Origin: Bacillota bacterium
Lineage (GTDB): Bacteria; Bacillota_I; Bacilli_A; Erysipelotrichales; Erysipelotrichaceae
Reading direction: 5' to 3'
Assembly: GCA_023388035.1 (NCBI GenBank)
Contig: JAEWGY010000077.1
Span: 1 to 18,130, forward strand
Length of the DNA: 18,130 nucleotides
Shown here in pieces: positions 1-6,089 of the stretch. Below the pieces are notes generated by a model that saw only the letters and a program-made list of their open reading frames with translations, ran no database searches and was not told the DNA's origin. Position numbers and translations under genes: made by a program. How positions within the stretch are numbered: the first letter of the stretch is position 1; each line of letters starts with the position of its first letter.

Positions 1-2
1 AT

Positions 3-167
3 CTTGCTAAAATCGCTTTGAAAAAATATCCAATTTTCAGTTTTATATTATTATCTTTAGCATTTATAGCAGTATACTTTTTAAAGCTTAATGTTGGTTA
101 TATTATTATTACAGCTGCCTTTATTTCGTATCTTTTTTCTTTAGGAAGGAATAGTCATGTTAATTAG
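3..167 (+). CDS. Chromate transporter (CHR family), first half protein, 3' end only
   Basis: This is the C-terminal end of a membrane protein whose start lies before the window. The frame is open from base 3 and stops at TAG 165-167, giving about 54 residues: a Lys-rich link (AKIALKKYP) and then two hydrophobic stretches typical of membrane helices. Its stop overlaps the start of the next gene by 11 nt. In the CHR family many Bacillota carry two adjacent half-length genes in place of one fused ChrA, and the next gene is clearly a CHR half, so this is most likely its partner. The family assignment rests on that context; the visible fragment has no diagnostic motif. Confidence 0.7.
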   Translation, partial: LAKIALKKYPIFSFILLSLAFIAVYFLKLNVGYIIITAAFISYLFSLGRNSHVN

Positions 168-702
168 AATAATCCTTGCTTTTTTATATATTGGTCTAAT
201 TTCTTTTGGTGGTGGCTATGCCTCAATCCCTTTAATTCAAAGTGTAATAGTAGAAAAATTAAATTGGATTAATCTTAGTGAAATGGCTGATATTATCACT
301 ATTTCACAACTTACACCAGGACCGATTGCGATTAATTCAGCAAGTTTTGTAGGTATGAAATTAGCCTCTATTCCTGGAGCGATAGTAGCAACCTTAGCTA
401 ATATTACACCGCAATTTATACTACTTTCACTTATTTCTTTAATATATTTTAAAAATAAGAAAATCAATTTTATTGAAAAAATTATGATCGGTTTAAGACC
501 TGCAGTGGTTGGTCTTATTATTGCAGCTAGCTTAAGTCTTTTTATGACTACAGTCTTTTATTTCGATACTAAGCTTAATATTGATTTTAAATTATTAGTG
601 ATTTTTCTTATTTCTTTATTTTTAGCTTTTAAAAGAGTATCAATTTACCTAATTATTCTTTTAAGTGCTATACTAATTTTATTAATGGAGGTAATAAGAT
701 GA
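157..702 (+). CDS. Chromate transporter (CHR family), second half protein
   Basis: A 181-residue integral membrane protein with about five to six hydrophobic helices. The N-terminal half carries the CHR hallmarks: an FGGGYASIPL motif near residues 18-27, then QLTPGPIAIN near 51-60, followed by GMKLASIPGA. The length of about 180 residues is right for a short-chain CHR protein, which works with a second homologous half encoded just upstream (overlap 11 nt). Known members export or take up chromate or related oxyanions, but many are untested, and nothing here shows that chromate is the substrate. The stop overlaps the next start as ATGA (699-702), so translation of the downstream amidotransferase-like gene is probably coupled. 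A GGAAGGA stretch at 143-149 serves as ribosome binding site. Confidence 0.88.
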   Translation: MLIRIILAFLYIGLISFGGGYASIPLIQSVIVEKLNWINLSEMADIITISQLTPGPIAINSASFVGMKLASIPGAIVATLANITPQFILLSLISLIYFKNKKINFIEKIMIGLRPAVVGLIIAASLSLFMTTVFYFDTKLNIDFKLLVIFLISLFLAFKRVSIYLIILLSAILILLMEVIR

Positions 703-1409
703 AAGTGATCGGTATCTCAAGTGCCATGCTTAAAATTGAAAGTGGCCCCTTTAAAGCTTATCCACGTAATTATATTAATTATGATTATCCTAAGGCAATA
801 GCAAATATGAACGCAATTCCCTTAATTTTACCAATGATTGAGGATGAAAAGATAATTGAAGGCTATCTTAAAATCGTTGACGCTTTAATTTTAAGCGGGG
901 GACATGATGTAAGTCCTTATTTGTATAATGAAGAAAATCATCCTAAACTGGGTGAAACCTTAGAATTAAGAGACCGCGTCGAATATTTACTTATTAAAAA
1001 AGCAATTGAATTTAAAAAGCCTATTTTAGGTATCTGTAGAGGATTACAGCTTTTAAATGTTTATTTTGGTGGTACTTTACATCAGGATTTAAGTTTAAGC
1101 AGTGCTAGTTTAAGACATTCATCACCAATGGAACCAACTTTTTTAGAACATCATGTTGAAATTAAAAAGGATAGTACTTTATTTGAGTGGCTTAAGGAAA
1201 GTAAAATTAAGGTTAATTCCTTCCATCATCAAATAATAAAGGATTTAGCTAAAGAATTTACTATTAGTGCTTTAGCTAGTGATGGAGTTATTGAAGCTTT
1301 TGAATCAAAAGAGCTAAATATCTATGCTGTGCAGTGGCATCCTGAGATGTTATATGATTATGATACACATAGTTATAATATCTTTAATGAATTTATTAAG
1401 AGACTTTAG
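699..1409 (+). CDS. Class I glutamine-amidotransferase-like hydrolase (peptidase C26, gamma-glutamyl-GABA hydrolase type)
   Basis: A 236-residue soluble enzyme of the class I glutamine amidotransferase fold, in the stand-alone peptidase C26 branch (PuuD-like), which hydrolyses gamma-glutamyl amides such as gamma-glutamyl-GABA. The family pattern LSGGHDVSPYLY is at residues 65-76 (oxyanion strand), the nucleophile Cys113 sits in GICRGLQLLN, and His214 and Glu216 in QWHPE complete the triad. The length matches the family (about 230-250). A GGAGG lies before the ATG, and the start overlaps the stop of the transporter half by 4 nt, so the two are probably translated together. The true substrate is unknown: no polyamine genes are near, and the pairing with a CHR transporter is unexplained. 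The last codons form the left arm of the terminator. Confidence 0.85.
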   Translation: MKVIGISSAMLKIESGPFKAYPRNYINYDYPKAIANMNAIPLILPMIEDEKIIEGYLKIVDALILSGGHDVSPYLYNEENHPKLGETLELRDRVEYLLIKKAIEFKKPILGICRGLQLLNVYFGGTLHQDLSLSSASLRHSSPMEPTFLEHHVEIKKDSTLFEWLKESKIKVNSFHHQIIKDLAKEFTISALASDGVIEAFESKELNIYAVQWHPEMLYDYDTHSYNIFNEFIKRL

Positions 1410-1420
1410 TCTCTTTTTTA
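1398..1420 (+). terminator. Intrinsic terminator overlapping the stop codon
   Basis: Perfect 7-bp stem AAGAGAC (1398-1404) and GTCTCTT (1409-1415) with a TTTA loop, running into TTTTTTA. The TAG stop (1407-1409) of the amidotransferase-like gene lies in the loop and first base of the right arm, so a ribosome at the stop codon would cover the hairpin. It ends the chr-amidotransferase operon. Confidence 0.8.
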
Positions 1421-1432
1421 TTATAGAAATGA

Positions 1433-1452
1433 ATATATATATATATATATAT
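1433..1452 (+). repeat. (AT)10 dinucleotide tract upstream of the PTS operon
   Basis: Ten uninterrupted AT units, flanked on both sides by GAAT or TGAAT sequence, about 53 nt before the IIB start codon and therefore in the promoter or leader of the PTS operon. Such tracts can change length by strand slippage. I cannot place convincing -35 and -10 boxes on either side of it, so a role in expression is only a possibility. Confidence 0.8.
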
Positions 1453-1505
1453 GAATATCTATATTAAAGTAATAGCTTACAATATTATTAAAGCAAGGAG
1501 GTTAT

Positions 1506-1820
1506 ATGAAGAAAGCTTTAATAATTTGTGCTGCCGGAATGTCTTCTTCACTTATTGCTGCTAAGGCAAGTGAAAAATTAAAAGAAATGGGAGAAGATAT
1601 TATTGTTGATGCAGTTTCAGCTAATTTTGGAGAAGAAAAAATAAAGCAAAAAGAATTTGATTTATATCTAGTATCTCCTCAAACTAAAATGATGCTGGCA
1701 AAATTTGAAGAATACGCTAATAATGTTGGCGTAAAAGTGGTTTTAATACCATTTGATCACTATATACCAATACCGATGGCGATTGAGAAGTTTGCTAAAC
1801 TAGTGGTGGATAATATCTAG
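1506..1820 (+). CDS. PTS lactose/cellobiose-family EIIB component
   Basis: A 104-residue cytoplasmic phosphotransfer protein of the PTS lactose/cellobiose class. It takes phosphate from the IIA His and passes it to the sugar carried by IIC. The active-site Cys8 follows a short first strand (KKALIICAAGMSSS); the family usually reads C-S/A-x-G-M-S-T-S, so the loop is well conserved. Length is typical. An AAGGAGG at 1495-1501 precedes the ATG by 4 nt. First gene of the operon IIB-IIA-membrane protein-IIC. The sugar cannot be read from the sequence: no phospho-beta-glycosidase lies in the window, so chitobiose, cellobiose or another disaccharide are all possible. Confidence 0.93.
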   Translation: MKKALIICAAGMSSSLIAAKASEKLKEMGEDIIVDAVSANFGEEKIKQKEFDLYLVSPQTKMMLAKFEEYANNVGVKVVLIPFDHYIPIPMAIEKFAKLVVDNI

Positions 1821-1821
1821 T

Positions 1822-2133
1822 ATGGAAAAAGAAAAAGTCGATTTAGTTGCTTTTGAGATTATCGCTTTTAGTGGGGAAGCACGCTTCTTAATTCATGAAG
1901 CTTTTAAACATATGAGAAATAAAGAATTTGCTAAGGCTAAAGACTTATTAACTAAGAGTGAAACAGAAATTCAAAAAGCTCATAAAACGCAAACTGATTT
2001 ATTACATTCATATGCTAGTGGCGAAGAGATTAAGATAGAAATTATTATGGTTCATGCTCAAGATCACTTAATGACTACGATGACTTTAAAGGAAGTAGCT
2101 TATGAACTATTAGCCCTATATGAAACAAGATAA
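1822..2133 (+). CDS. PTS lactose/cellobiose-family EIIA component
   Basis: A 103-residue, mostly helical cytoplasmic protein that accepts phosphate from HPr-His-P and hands it to the IIB Cys. The motif VHAQDHLM gives the phospho-acceptor His78 and the metal-binding Asp81 at exactly the positions known in the lactose IIA family (a trimer of three-helix subunits). The start follows the IIB stop by one base (TAG T ATG), so the two genes are translationally linked. The upstream GGTGG is only a weak ribosome binding site, in keeping with coupling. Its 3' end contains a possible early start of the next gene. Confidence 0.94.
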   Translation: MEKEKVDLVAFEIIAFSGEARFLIHEAFKHMRNKEFAKAKDLLTKSETEIQKAHKTQTDLLHSYASGEEIKIEIIMVHAQDHLMTTMTLKEVAYELLALYETR

Positions 2134-2139
2134 GGAAAG
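2132..2139 (+). promoter_or_regulatory. Ribosome binding site deciding the start of the membrane-protein gene
   Basis: AAGGAAAG lies 10 nt before the ATG at 2150. The earlier in-frame ATG at 2120 has no purine-rich site ahead of it, so 2150 is the better start. Confidence 0.6.
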
Positions 2140-2149
2140 ACTAAATTTA

Positions 2150-2587
2150 ATGCGTCGATCGATGTTTAATCGTCGCTTTATTTTACCTAAGATTTTAATT
2201 GCCTTATTTACTTTTATTTATTTATTCTTATCACAAAGTGCTTATTTAATTAAAGATTACTTATTATTAGTAATCCTTAGTATTTTAAGTTTAAGCTATT
2301 TTATTTCATATTTTTACTTACATATTAAGATTAATAAATTAGCAGATAATTTAAAAGGTTTAACATATTTTATAATAGTTAGTTTAGTCACTTTGAGCTT
2401 ATTAGCAATGCTTAAACAAGAAAATCTTTGTATTTTTTTAAAAAAAGAATATCAAATATATTTCTTAGGGATATTGCTATTACTAAAGTTGTTAATAATC
2501 TATAAATTATATTTAATTAATAATCATTATGATAAGAATTATCTTAAATATCAAGCTTTTTTAAAATTACATAAAAGGAGTTTTTAA
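2150..2587 (+). CDS. Small membrane protein of unknown function inside the PTS operon
   Basis: I do not recognise this protein. From ATG 2150 it is 145 residues (155 if the weaker ATG at 2120 is used, which would overlap IIA by 14 nt). It begins with a basic segment (MRRSMFNRRF) and then has four hydrophobic helices, at about residues 12-30, 35-55, 67-87 and 98-120, ending in a Lys/His/Tyr-rich tail. It is Leu/Ile-rich and has no visible catalytic motif. The stop TAA (2585-2587) abuts the ATG of IIC, and its final codons (AAAAGGAG) hold the IIC ribosome binding site, so it is made together with the transporter. A helper or modulator of the IIC channel is a guess from position only. Confidence 0.7.
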   Translation: MRRSMFNRRFILPKILIALFTFIYLFLSQSAYLIKDYLLLVILSILSLSYFISYFYLHIKINKLADNLKGLTYFIIVSLVTLSLLAMLKQENLCIFLKKEYQIYFLGILLLLKLLIIYKLYLINNHYDKNYLKYQAFLKLHKRSF

Positions 2588-3916
2588 ATGTTTAAATTTT
2601 TAGAAAAATATGTAATGGGACCAATGTCGGTTATCTCACAGATACCTTTAGTACGTGCGATTACTGCAGCTGGTATGTCTTCGATTACTTTTACAATTGT
2701 CGGTTCAATGTTTCTGGTCTTTAACATTCTACCCGATGCAATGCCATTTTTAAAACCATTTTTTGAAGCAACATTTTTTCGTTTTTCTGACTTATATTTA
2801 TTAGCTTATAAAGCTTCAATGGGAATCATCTCTTTATATTTTGTTATTGCGATTTCATATGAATATACAAGAATTATGAGAGATGAAAAGCAAATTGATA
2901 TAAGTCCAATTAACGGTGCTTTGCTTGCGATTTTCGCCTTATTTATTCTAATTCCTGAGTTAGTTATAAATGAAGGGATAGTTTCTTTAGTTAATGGTAA
3001 TAATGTGATTAATGGTTGGATTATAGGTGGTGATGGTCCTAGTAGACTCGCAGCCTCTGGTTTATTCACAACCATTATTGTTTCATTTATTGTTGTACGT
3101 ATTTATGCATTCTGTGTAACTAAAAAATTAGTAATTAAAATGCCTGAGGCAGTACCATTAGGTGTTGCAAGATCATTTACAGCACTAATTCCAGCATTTA
3201 TTACAGCCTTCTTTTTCTTAGCAATTAATGGTATTTTAGTTGCTTTAGGAACAGATGTTTATAAGGTTATTGCAATTCCTTTTGGTTTTGTAGTAAATCT
3301 TGCAAATTCATACCTAGGATTATTAGTTATCTATTTCTTGATTTCTGCTTTATGGATAGTAGGTATTCATGGTGCAACTATCATAACTTCAATCTTAACA
3401 CCTTTAACATTATCAAATCTAGCAGATAATATAGCAGGAGCGAATCATGTATTTGCTGGTGAATTTAATAATGCCTTTGTTACTGTTGGTGGATCTGGAG
3501 CTACCTTAGTATTAATCTTTTTAATGGCATTTATGGCTAAGAGTCAGCAGTTAAAATTATTAGGTAGAGCTGCTATAGTGCCAGGTTTCTTTAATATTAA
3601 TGAACCTATTCTTTTCGGTTTACCATTAGTATATAATCCATTTATGGCCATACCATTTTTCCTAGCGCCAATGGCTAGTGCTTCAATTGGTTATTTTGCG
3701 ATTAAATTACATTTAGTAAATCCTGTAGTAGCGCAGCAACCATGGCCAACACCAGTTGGAATAGGTGGCTTTATTGCTACAGGAGGAGATTATCGTGGCT
3801 TTATTCTGGCATTAATAACTGTTTTAGTTGCAGGTATTATTTACTTCCCGTTCTTTAAATATTATGATAATAAGTTACTAAATGAAGAAAAATTAAATAG
3901 TAATACAGCTAATTGA
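2588..3916 (+). CDS. PTS lactose/cellobiose-family EIIC permease
   Basis: A 442-residue polytopic membrane permease that binds the sugar outside and presents it to IIB for phosphorylation. It matches the CelB/ChbC type throughout: N-terminal KYVMGPMSVIS, then RAITAAGM near residues 24-31, the GIHGATI segment near 260, the conserved FNINEPILFGLPLVYNP region near 335-351 (whose Asn-Glu contacts sugar in the known family structure), and PWPTPVGIGGFIATGGD near 390-406. Ten or so hydrophobic helices are visible, and the length is normal. It is the last gene of the operon and is followed within 4 nt by a terminator. Its ribosome binding site AAAAGGAG lies in the end of the preceding gene. Confidence 0.94.
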   Translation: MFKFLEKYVMGPMSVISQIPLVRAITAAGMSSITFTIVGSMFLVFNILPDAMPFLKPFFEATFFRFSDLYLLAYKASMGIISLYFVIAISYEYTRIMRDEKQIDISPINGALLAIFALFILIPELVINEGIVSLVNGNNVINGWIIGGDGPSRLAASGLFTTIIVSFIVVRIYAFCVTKKLVIKMPEAVPLGVARSFTALIPAFITAFFFLAINGILVALGTDVYKVIAIPFGFVVNLANSYLGLLVIYFLISALWIVGIHGATIITSILTPLTLSNLADNIAGANHVFAGEFNNAFVTVGGSGATLVLIFLMAFMAKSQQLKLLGRAAIVPGFFNINEPILFGLPLVYNPFMAIPFFLAPMASASIGYFAIKLHLVNPVVAQQPWPTPVGIGGFIATGGDYRGFILALITVLVAGIIYFPFFKYYDNKLLNEEKLNSNTAN

Positions 3917-3919
3917 ATT

Positions 3920-3954
3920 AATAAGTCTTAACTAAAGGTTAAGACTTATTTTTA
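3920..3954 (+). terminator. Intrinsic terminator of the PTS operon
   Basis: A 13-bp perfect stem, AATAAGTCTTAAC (3920-3932) with GTTAAGACTTATT (3938-3950), loop TAAAG, then TTTT. It directly follows the IIC stop. Confidence 0.88.
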
Positions 3955-4051
3955 TAACTTATATTCTTAATTCAATTTTTACTCAATAATATAACAACAT
4001 CTTTAGGTACATGTAATAAGTCCTTACTTAAAAACCTTTTAAAGCCACTAA

Positions 4052-4079
4052 TTGATTTTTCTATTTTTCCTGCTATAAT
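4052..4079 (+). promoter_or_regulatory. Promoter of the small-RNA candidate
   Basis: TTGATT (4052-4057), 16-nt spacer, consensus TATAAT (4074-4079) with a TG two bases ahead (TGC-TATAAT, an extended -10). Expected transcription start is near 4086. No open reading frame follows, but a hairpin with a T-tract does. Confidence 0.7.
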
Positions 4080-4085
4080 AGATTT

Positions 4086-4148
4086 GTTAGTACCTCTCCA
4101 CGCTTAATGTAGACTTCTGCATGCGGACCACGGAGAGGGCTTTTTATT
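4086..4148 (+). ncRNA. Structured small RNA candidate with its own terminator
   Basis: A predicted transcript of about 60 nt from the promoter at 4052-4079. It folds into one long interrupted hairpin: CCTCTCC (4093-4099) pairs with GGAGAGG (4132-4138), CGC (4101-4103) with GCG (4123-4125), and ATGTAG (4107-4112) with CTGCAT (4117-4122, one G-U pair), leaving an ACTT loop and a one-sided GACCAC bulge. CTTTTTATT follows the stem at once, so the hairpin is also the terminator. It encodes no protein of useful length. Size and layout recall the antitoxin RNAs of Fst-type type I toxin systems, but no Fst-like toxin frame was found nearby and the minus strand has no T-tract after the hairpin, so that identity is speculative. 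The G+C-rich hairpin stands out from the very AT-rich surroundings. Confidence 0.6.
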
Positions 4149-4263
4149 ATGTAAAAGTAGAATTTATTATTAAGAGATTTTAAAAATATTTATTAAATAT
4201 AAAGAAACTTTTAAAATATTCTTGCACTATTTTATCTATCCTATAGACAATTCACTATCTTTA
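4149..4263. other. AT-rich spacer with no gene seen
   Basis: Between the small-RNA candidate and the hsdS terminator I see no reading frame with a start and no tRNA, repeat or convincing promoter on either strand. A TTGCAC (4222-4227) followed by TATAGA has too short a spacer for a standard promoter. Confidence 0.5.
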
Positions 4264-4264
4264 T

Positions 4265-4298
4265 ATAAAAAGCTTTGAAGATTTATCTTCAAAGCTTT
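4265..4298 (-). terminator. Intrinsic terminator, probably of the former hsdS gene
   Basis: A perfect 14-bp inverted repeat: AAAGCTTTGAAGAT (4269-4282) and its complement (4285-4298). Read on the minus strand the stem ends in CTTTTTATATA, a good termination tail; on the plus strand only three T follow, so the minus direction is preferred. It lies about 135 nt beyond the end of the hsdS fragment, in its direction of transcription. Confidence 0.7.
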
Positions 4299-4433
4299 AT
4301 CATATATTGTATTTTAAATGTCTTTATCTTTTAATTTTGTAATACTGTTTAGATTATTATTATGTATATTTTATTTACTTCTTTTATATACATTTATAAG
4401 TTTTATATTTTCTTAGTTGTTACTTAAATTATA

Positions 4434-4718
4434 TTATAAATTCATCATTTTAAAATTTAATAAACTATCTCTATAATATTCATATTGTTTTATACGCATT
4501 TCTATTTCAGCAGGTAATCCTTTAGTTAGATCATTACATAGCATGTCAAATCTATCTAGGATGTTTACTATATACTCTTGCACTGGAAGTGGTGGGAGGG
4601 GGATTTTGAATTTAGAATATATAATTAATCATAATCTTTTATGTTCTGTTGAATTAAATCCTATCTTCATCATAGCATAATATAAATATCTGATTAATTC
4701 AGATGTAATTTTTATGTC
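4434..4718 (-). pseudogene. Remnant of a type I restriction-modification specificity gene (hsdS), 3' end
   Basis: Read on the minus strand, about 95 codons give the C-terminal end of an HsdS subunit, broken by TGA at 4629-4631. Before that stop the frame reads TSELIRYLYYAMMKIGF and HKRL; after it come YSKFKIPLPPLPVQEY, then ILDRF, GLPAEIEMR, and the end of the conserved helix KQYEYYRDSLLNFK, followed by TAA at 4434-4436. The target-recognition tail, the IPLPPLPVQ turn and the coiled-coil segment with KQYEYYR are the standard signature of HsdS. Further upstream (TAA at 4719-4721, TGA at 4731-4733) the frame is lost and no hsdM or hsdR is present. It is best read as a decayed leftover of a type I system; a silent recombination cassette for an hsdS elsewhere is less likely but possible. 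Confidence 0.8.
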
Positions 4719-4756
4719 TTATTTAATTCTTCATATTTAAGATAGTTTCACACCAT

Positions 4757-4787
4757 CAACACGCACTTTATGCGTGTTGTTTTCTTT
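4757..4787 (+). terminator. Orphan plus-strand terminator
   Basis: A 9-bp perfect stem, CAACACGCA (4757-4765) with TGCGTGTTG (4771-4779), loop CTTTA, then TTTTCTTT. The T-tract is only on the plus strand, yet no plus-strand gene ends here. It may be left from a lost gene, or may stop read-through into the antisense side of the convergent permease gene. On the minus strand the hairpin lies just after the permease gene but lacks a T-tract. Confidence 0.65.
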
Positions 4788-4823
4788 AATTAAAGTATAT
4801 TATCACTAACAATAAATGCAGTA

Positions 4824-6014
4824 TTATTCTTTAATAATAATATGACCATTATTACTTATATGTATTTTCTTCTTAGCTAAATGTTTCTTAATTAAGATTG
4901 AAATAATACTATAGATACTTGCAGTGAAAGGAACAGCAATAATCATTCCTACTAAACCAAAAAGACTACCAAAGATTACAATTGAAATTAAAGTCCATAA
5001 GGCAGGTAAGCCTACTGAATTACCTACTACTCTAGGATAGACAAAGTTATTTTCAATTTGTTGAACAAATTGATATACAAAATAGAAGATAATAGCTTTA
5101 ATTGGATCAATAGCCATGATTAAGATAAAACCAATTAAAAGTGAAATCATCGCTCCAAAGATAGGTATGATCGCAAAGAAGGCAGTTAATACCGCAATTA
5201 AAGGAGCATAAGGTAATCCAGCAATTATTAAGGCGATATAGATCATTAGTCCTAAGATACAACATTCTACTAATTGACCACCAGTGAATGATTTAAAAAT
5301 ATTATTAAAGATATAGGCAACTCGATAGATACGATCAGCATATTTAAGTGAAAAAAGGCCATAGATTACTTTTTTAAGTTGAACTAGCATTTTTTCCTTT
5401 GCAGCTAATAAATAGATACTAGTAACTAAAGAAAAGAAGAAATTAATAAGGAGATCAGAAATAGATAGGACAGTTGCGATTAAATTACTACTTAAAGAAT
5501 TAATGATAGCAGTAGTATTATTAACTAGACTTTGATAATTAATACCAAAATCTTTTAATAGTTTTTCAATGTTTAATTCATTTAAATATTTGATATCGAT
5601 ATTAAAAAAATTAAGGATTGAATCAATATTAGTAATAAATGATTGAATTAGATTTTGAATATTAACGATTAAATCATAGACTGTTGAAATTAACTGAGGG
5701 ATCACTAAAAAACCAACTATTAGCAGTAAAATAAAAAAGATTAATAGTGATAGTAAGATTGAAAAGGGTCTTAAGAATTTTTTAGCAAGTTTAGGATTTA
5801 AATGCGGTTTTAGGAATTTTTCAATAGCACTCATCGGTAAATTTAAAACATAAGCAAGTGCGACACCAAAGATTACTGGTTTAATCAAATTAAAGGAATA
5901 ATTTACATAATCAATTAATTTGTTATAGTGAAGAGTTATAAATAGTAAGATAAAAGAATAGGTAATAATTATAAATCCTAATTTAAATTTTTTAATTTCT
6001 TGAATGAATTTCAT
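4824..6014 (-). CDS. AI-2E family transporter (YdbI/TqsA-type permease)
   Basis: A 396-residue integral membrane protein of the AI-2E (PF01594) family. Features are an N-terminal hairpin of helices, LIKPVIFGVALAYVLNLPMS near residues 43-62 with the family's long amphipathic segment after it, then the conserved C-terminal core with GGQLVECCILG, GLPYAPLIAVL, and FAIIPIFGAMI followed by QQIENNFVYPRVVG and GLPALWTL. Members are diverse: export of AI-2, Na+/H+ antiport and others have been shown, so the substrate is open. I use ATG 6014 (MKFIQEIKKF). A TTG five codons earlier lies against the -10 box and is unlikely. There is no ribosome binding site before the ATG; a TATAAT lies 6 nt ahead of it. 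The gene is divergent from deoD. Confidence 0.9.
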   Translation of the reverse strand: MKFIQEIKKFKLGFIIITYSFILLFITLHYNKLIDYVNYSFNLIKPVIFGVALAYVLNLPMSAIEKFLKPHLNPKLAKKFLRPFSILLSLLIFFILLLIVGFLVIPQLISTVYDLIVNIQNLIQSFITNIDSILNFFNIDIKYLNELNIEKLLKDFGINYQSLVNNTTAIINSLSSNLIATVLSISDLLINFFFSLVTSIYLLAAKEKMLVQLKKVIYGLFSLKYADRIYRVAYIFNNIFKSFTGGQLVECCILGLMIYIALIIAGLPYAPLIAVLTAFFAIIPIFGAMISLLIGFILIMAIDPIKAIIFYFVYQFVQQIENNFVYPRVVGNSVGLPALWTLISIVIFGSLFGLVGMIIAVPFTASIYSIISILIKKHLAKKKIHISNNGHIIIKE

Positions 6015-6020
6015 ATCTAA

Positions 6021-6026
6021 ATTATA
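6021..6026 (-). promoter_or_regulatory. -10 box 6 nt before the AI-2E permease start (leaderless candidate)
   Basis: Consensus TATAAT on the minus strand at 6026-6021, then TTAGAT, then ATG (6014-6012). Transcription normally starts about 7 nt after the -10 box, which would be at the A of the ATG. The -35 region is poor (GTTAAT with a 17-nt spacer). Confidence 0.55.
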
Positions 6027-6089
6027 CAATATTAATAAGGAAGATTAACGTCTAATATGTTATTATATTATTAACAAAAGGGAGGAAAT

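Noticed and set aside
3972..4102. Minus-strand open stretch of about 43 codons ending SKDLLHVPKDVVILLSKN
   Set aside because: It looks somewhat protein-like, but begins right after a stop and has no ATG, GTG or TTG start; open stretches of this size arise by chance. It could be a decayed gene end, but I cannot name a family.
4086..4430. Fst-like type I toxin gene facing the small RNA
   Set aside because: I read the minus strand from 4430 to 4086 for a short hydrophobic peptide of about 30 residues with a start codon and found none; the hairpin also lacks a minus-strand T-tract.
4629..4631. TGA in the hsdS remnant read as Trp (alternative code)
   Set aside because: TGA is the normal stop of hprK, the PTS IIC gene and the chromate-transporter half, Trp is TGG throughout, and further stops lie upstream in the remnant.
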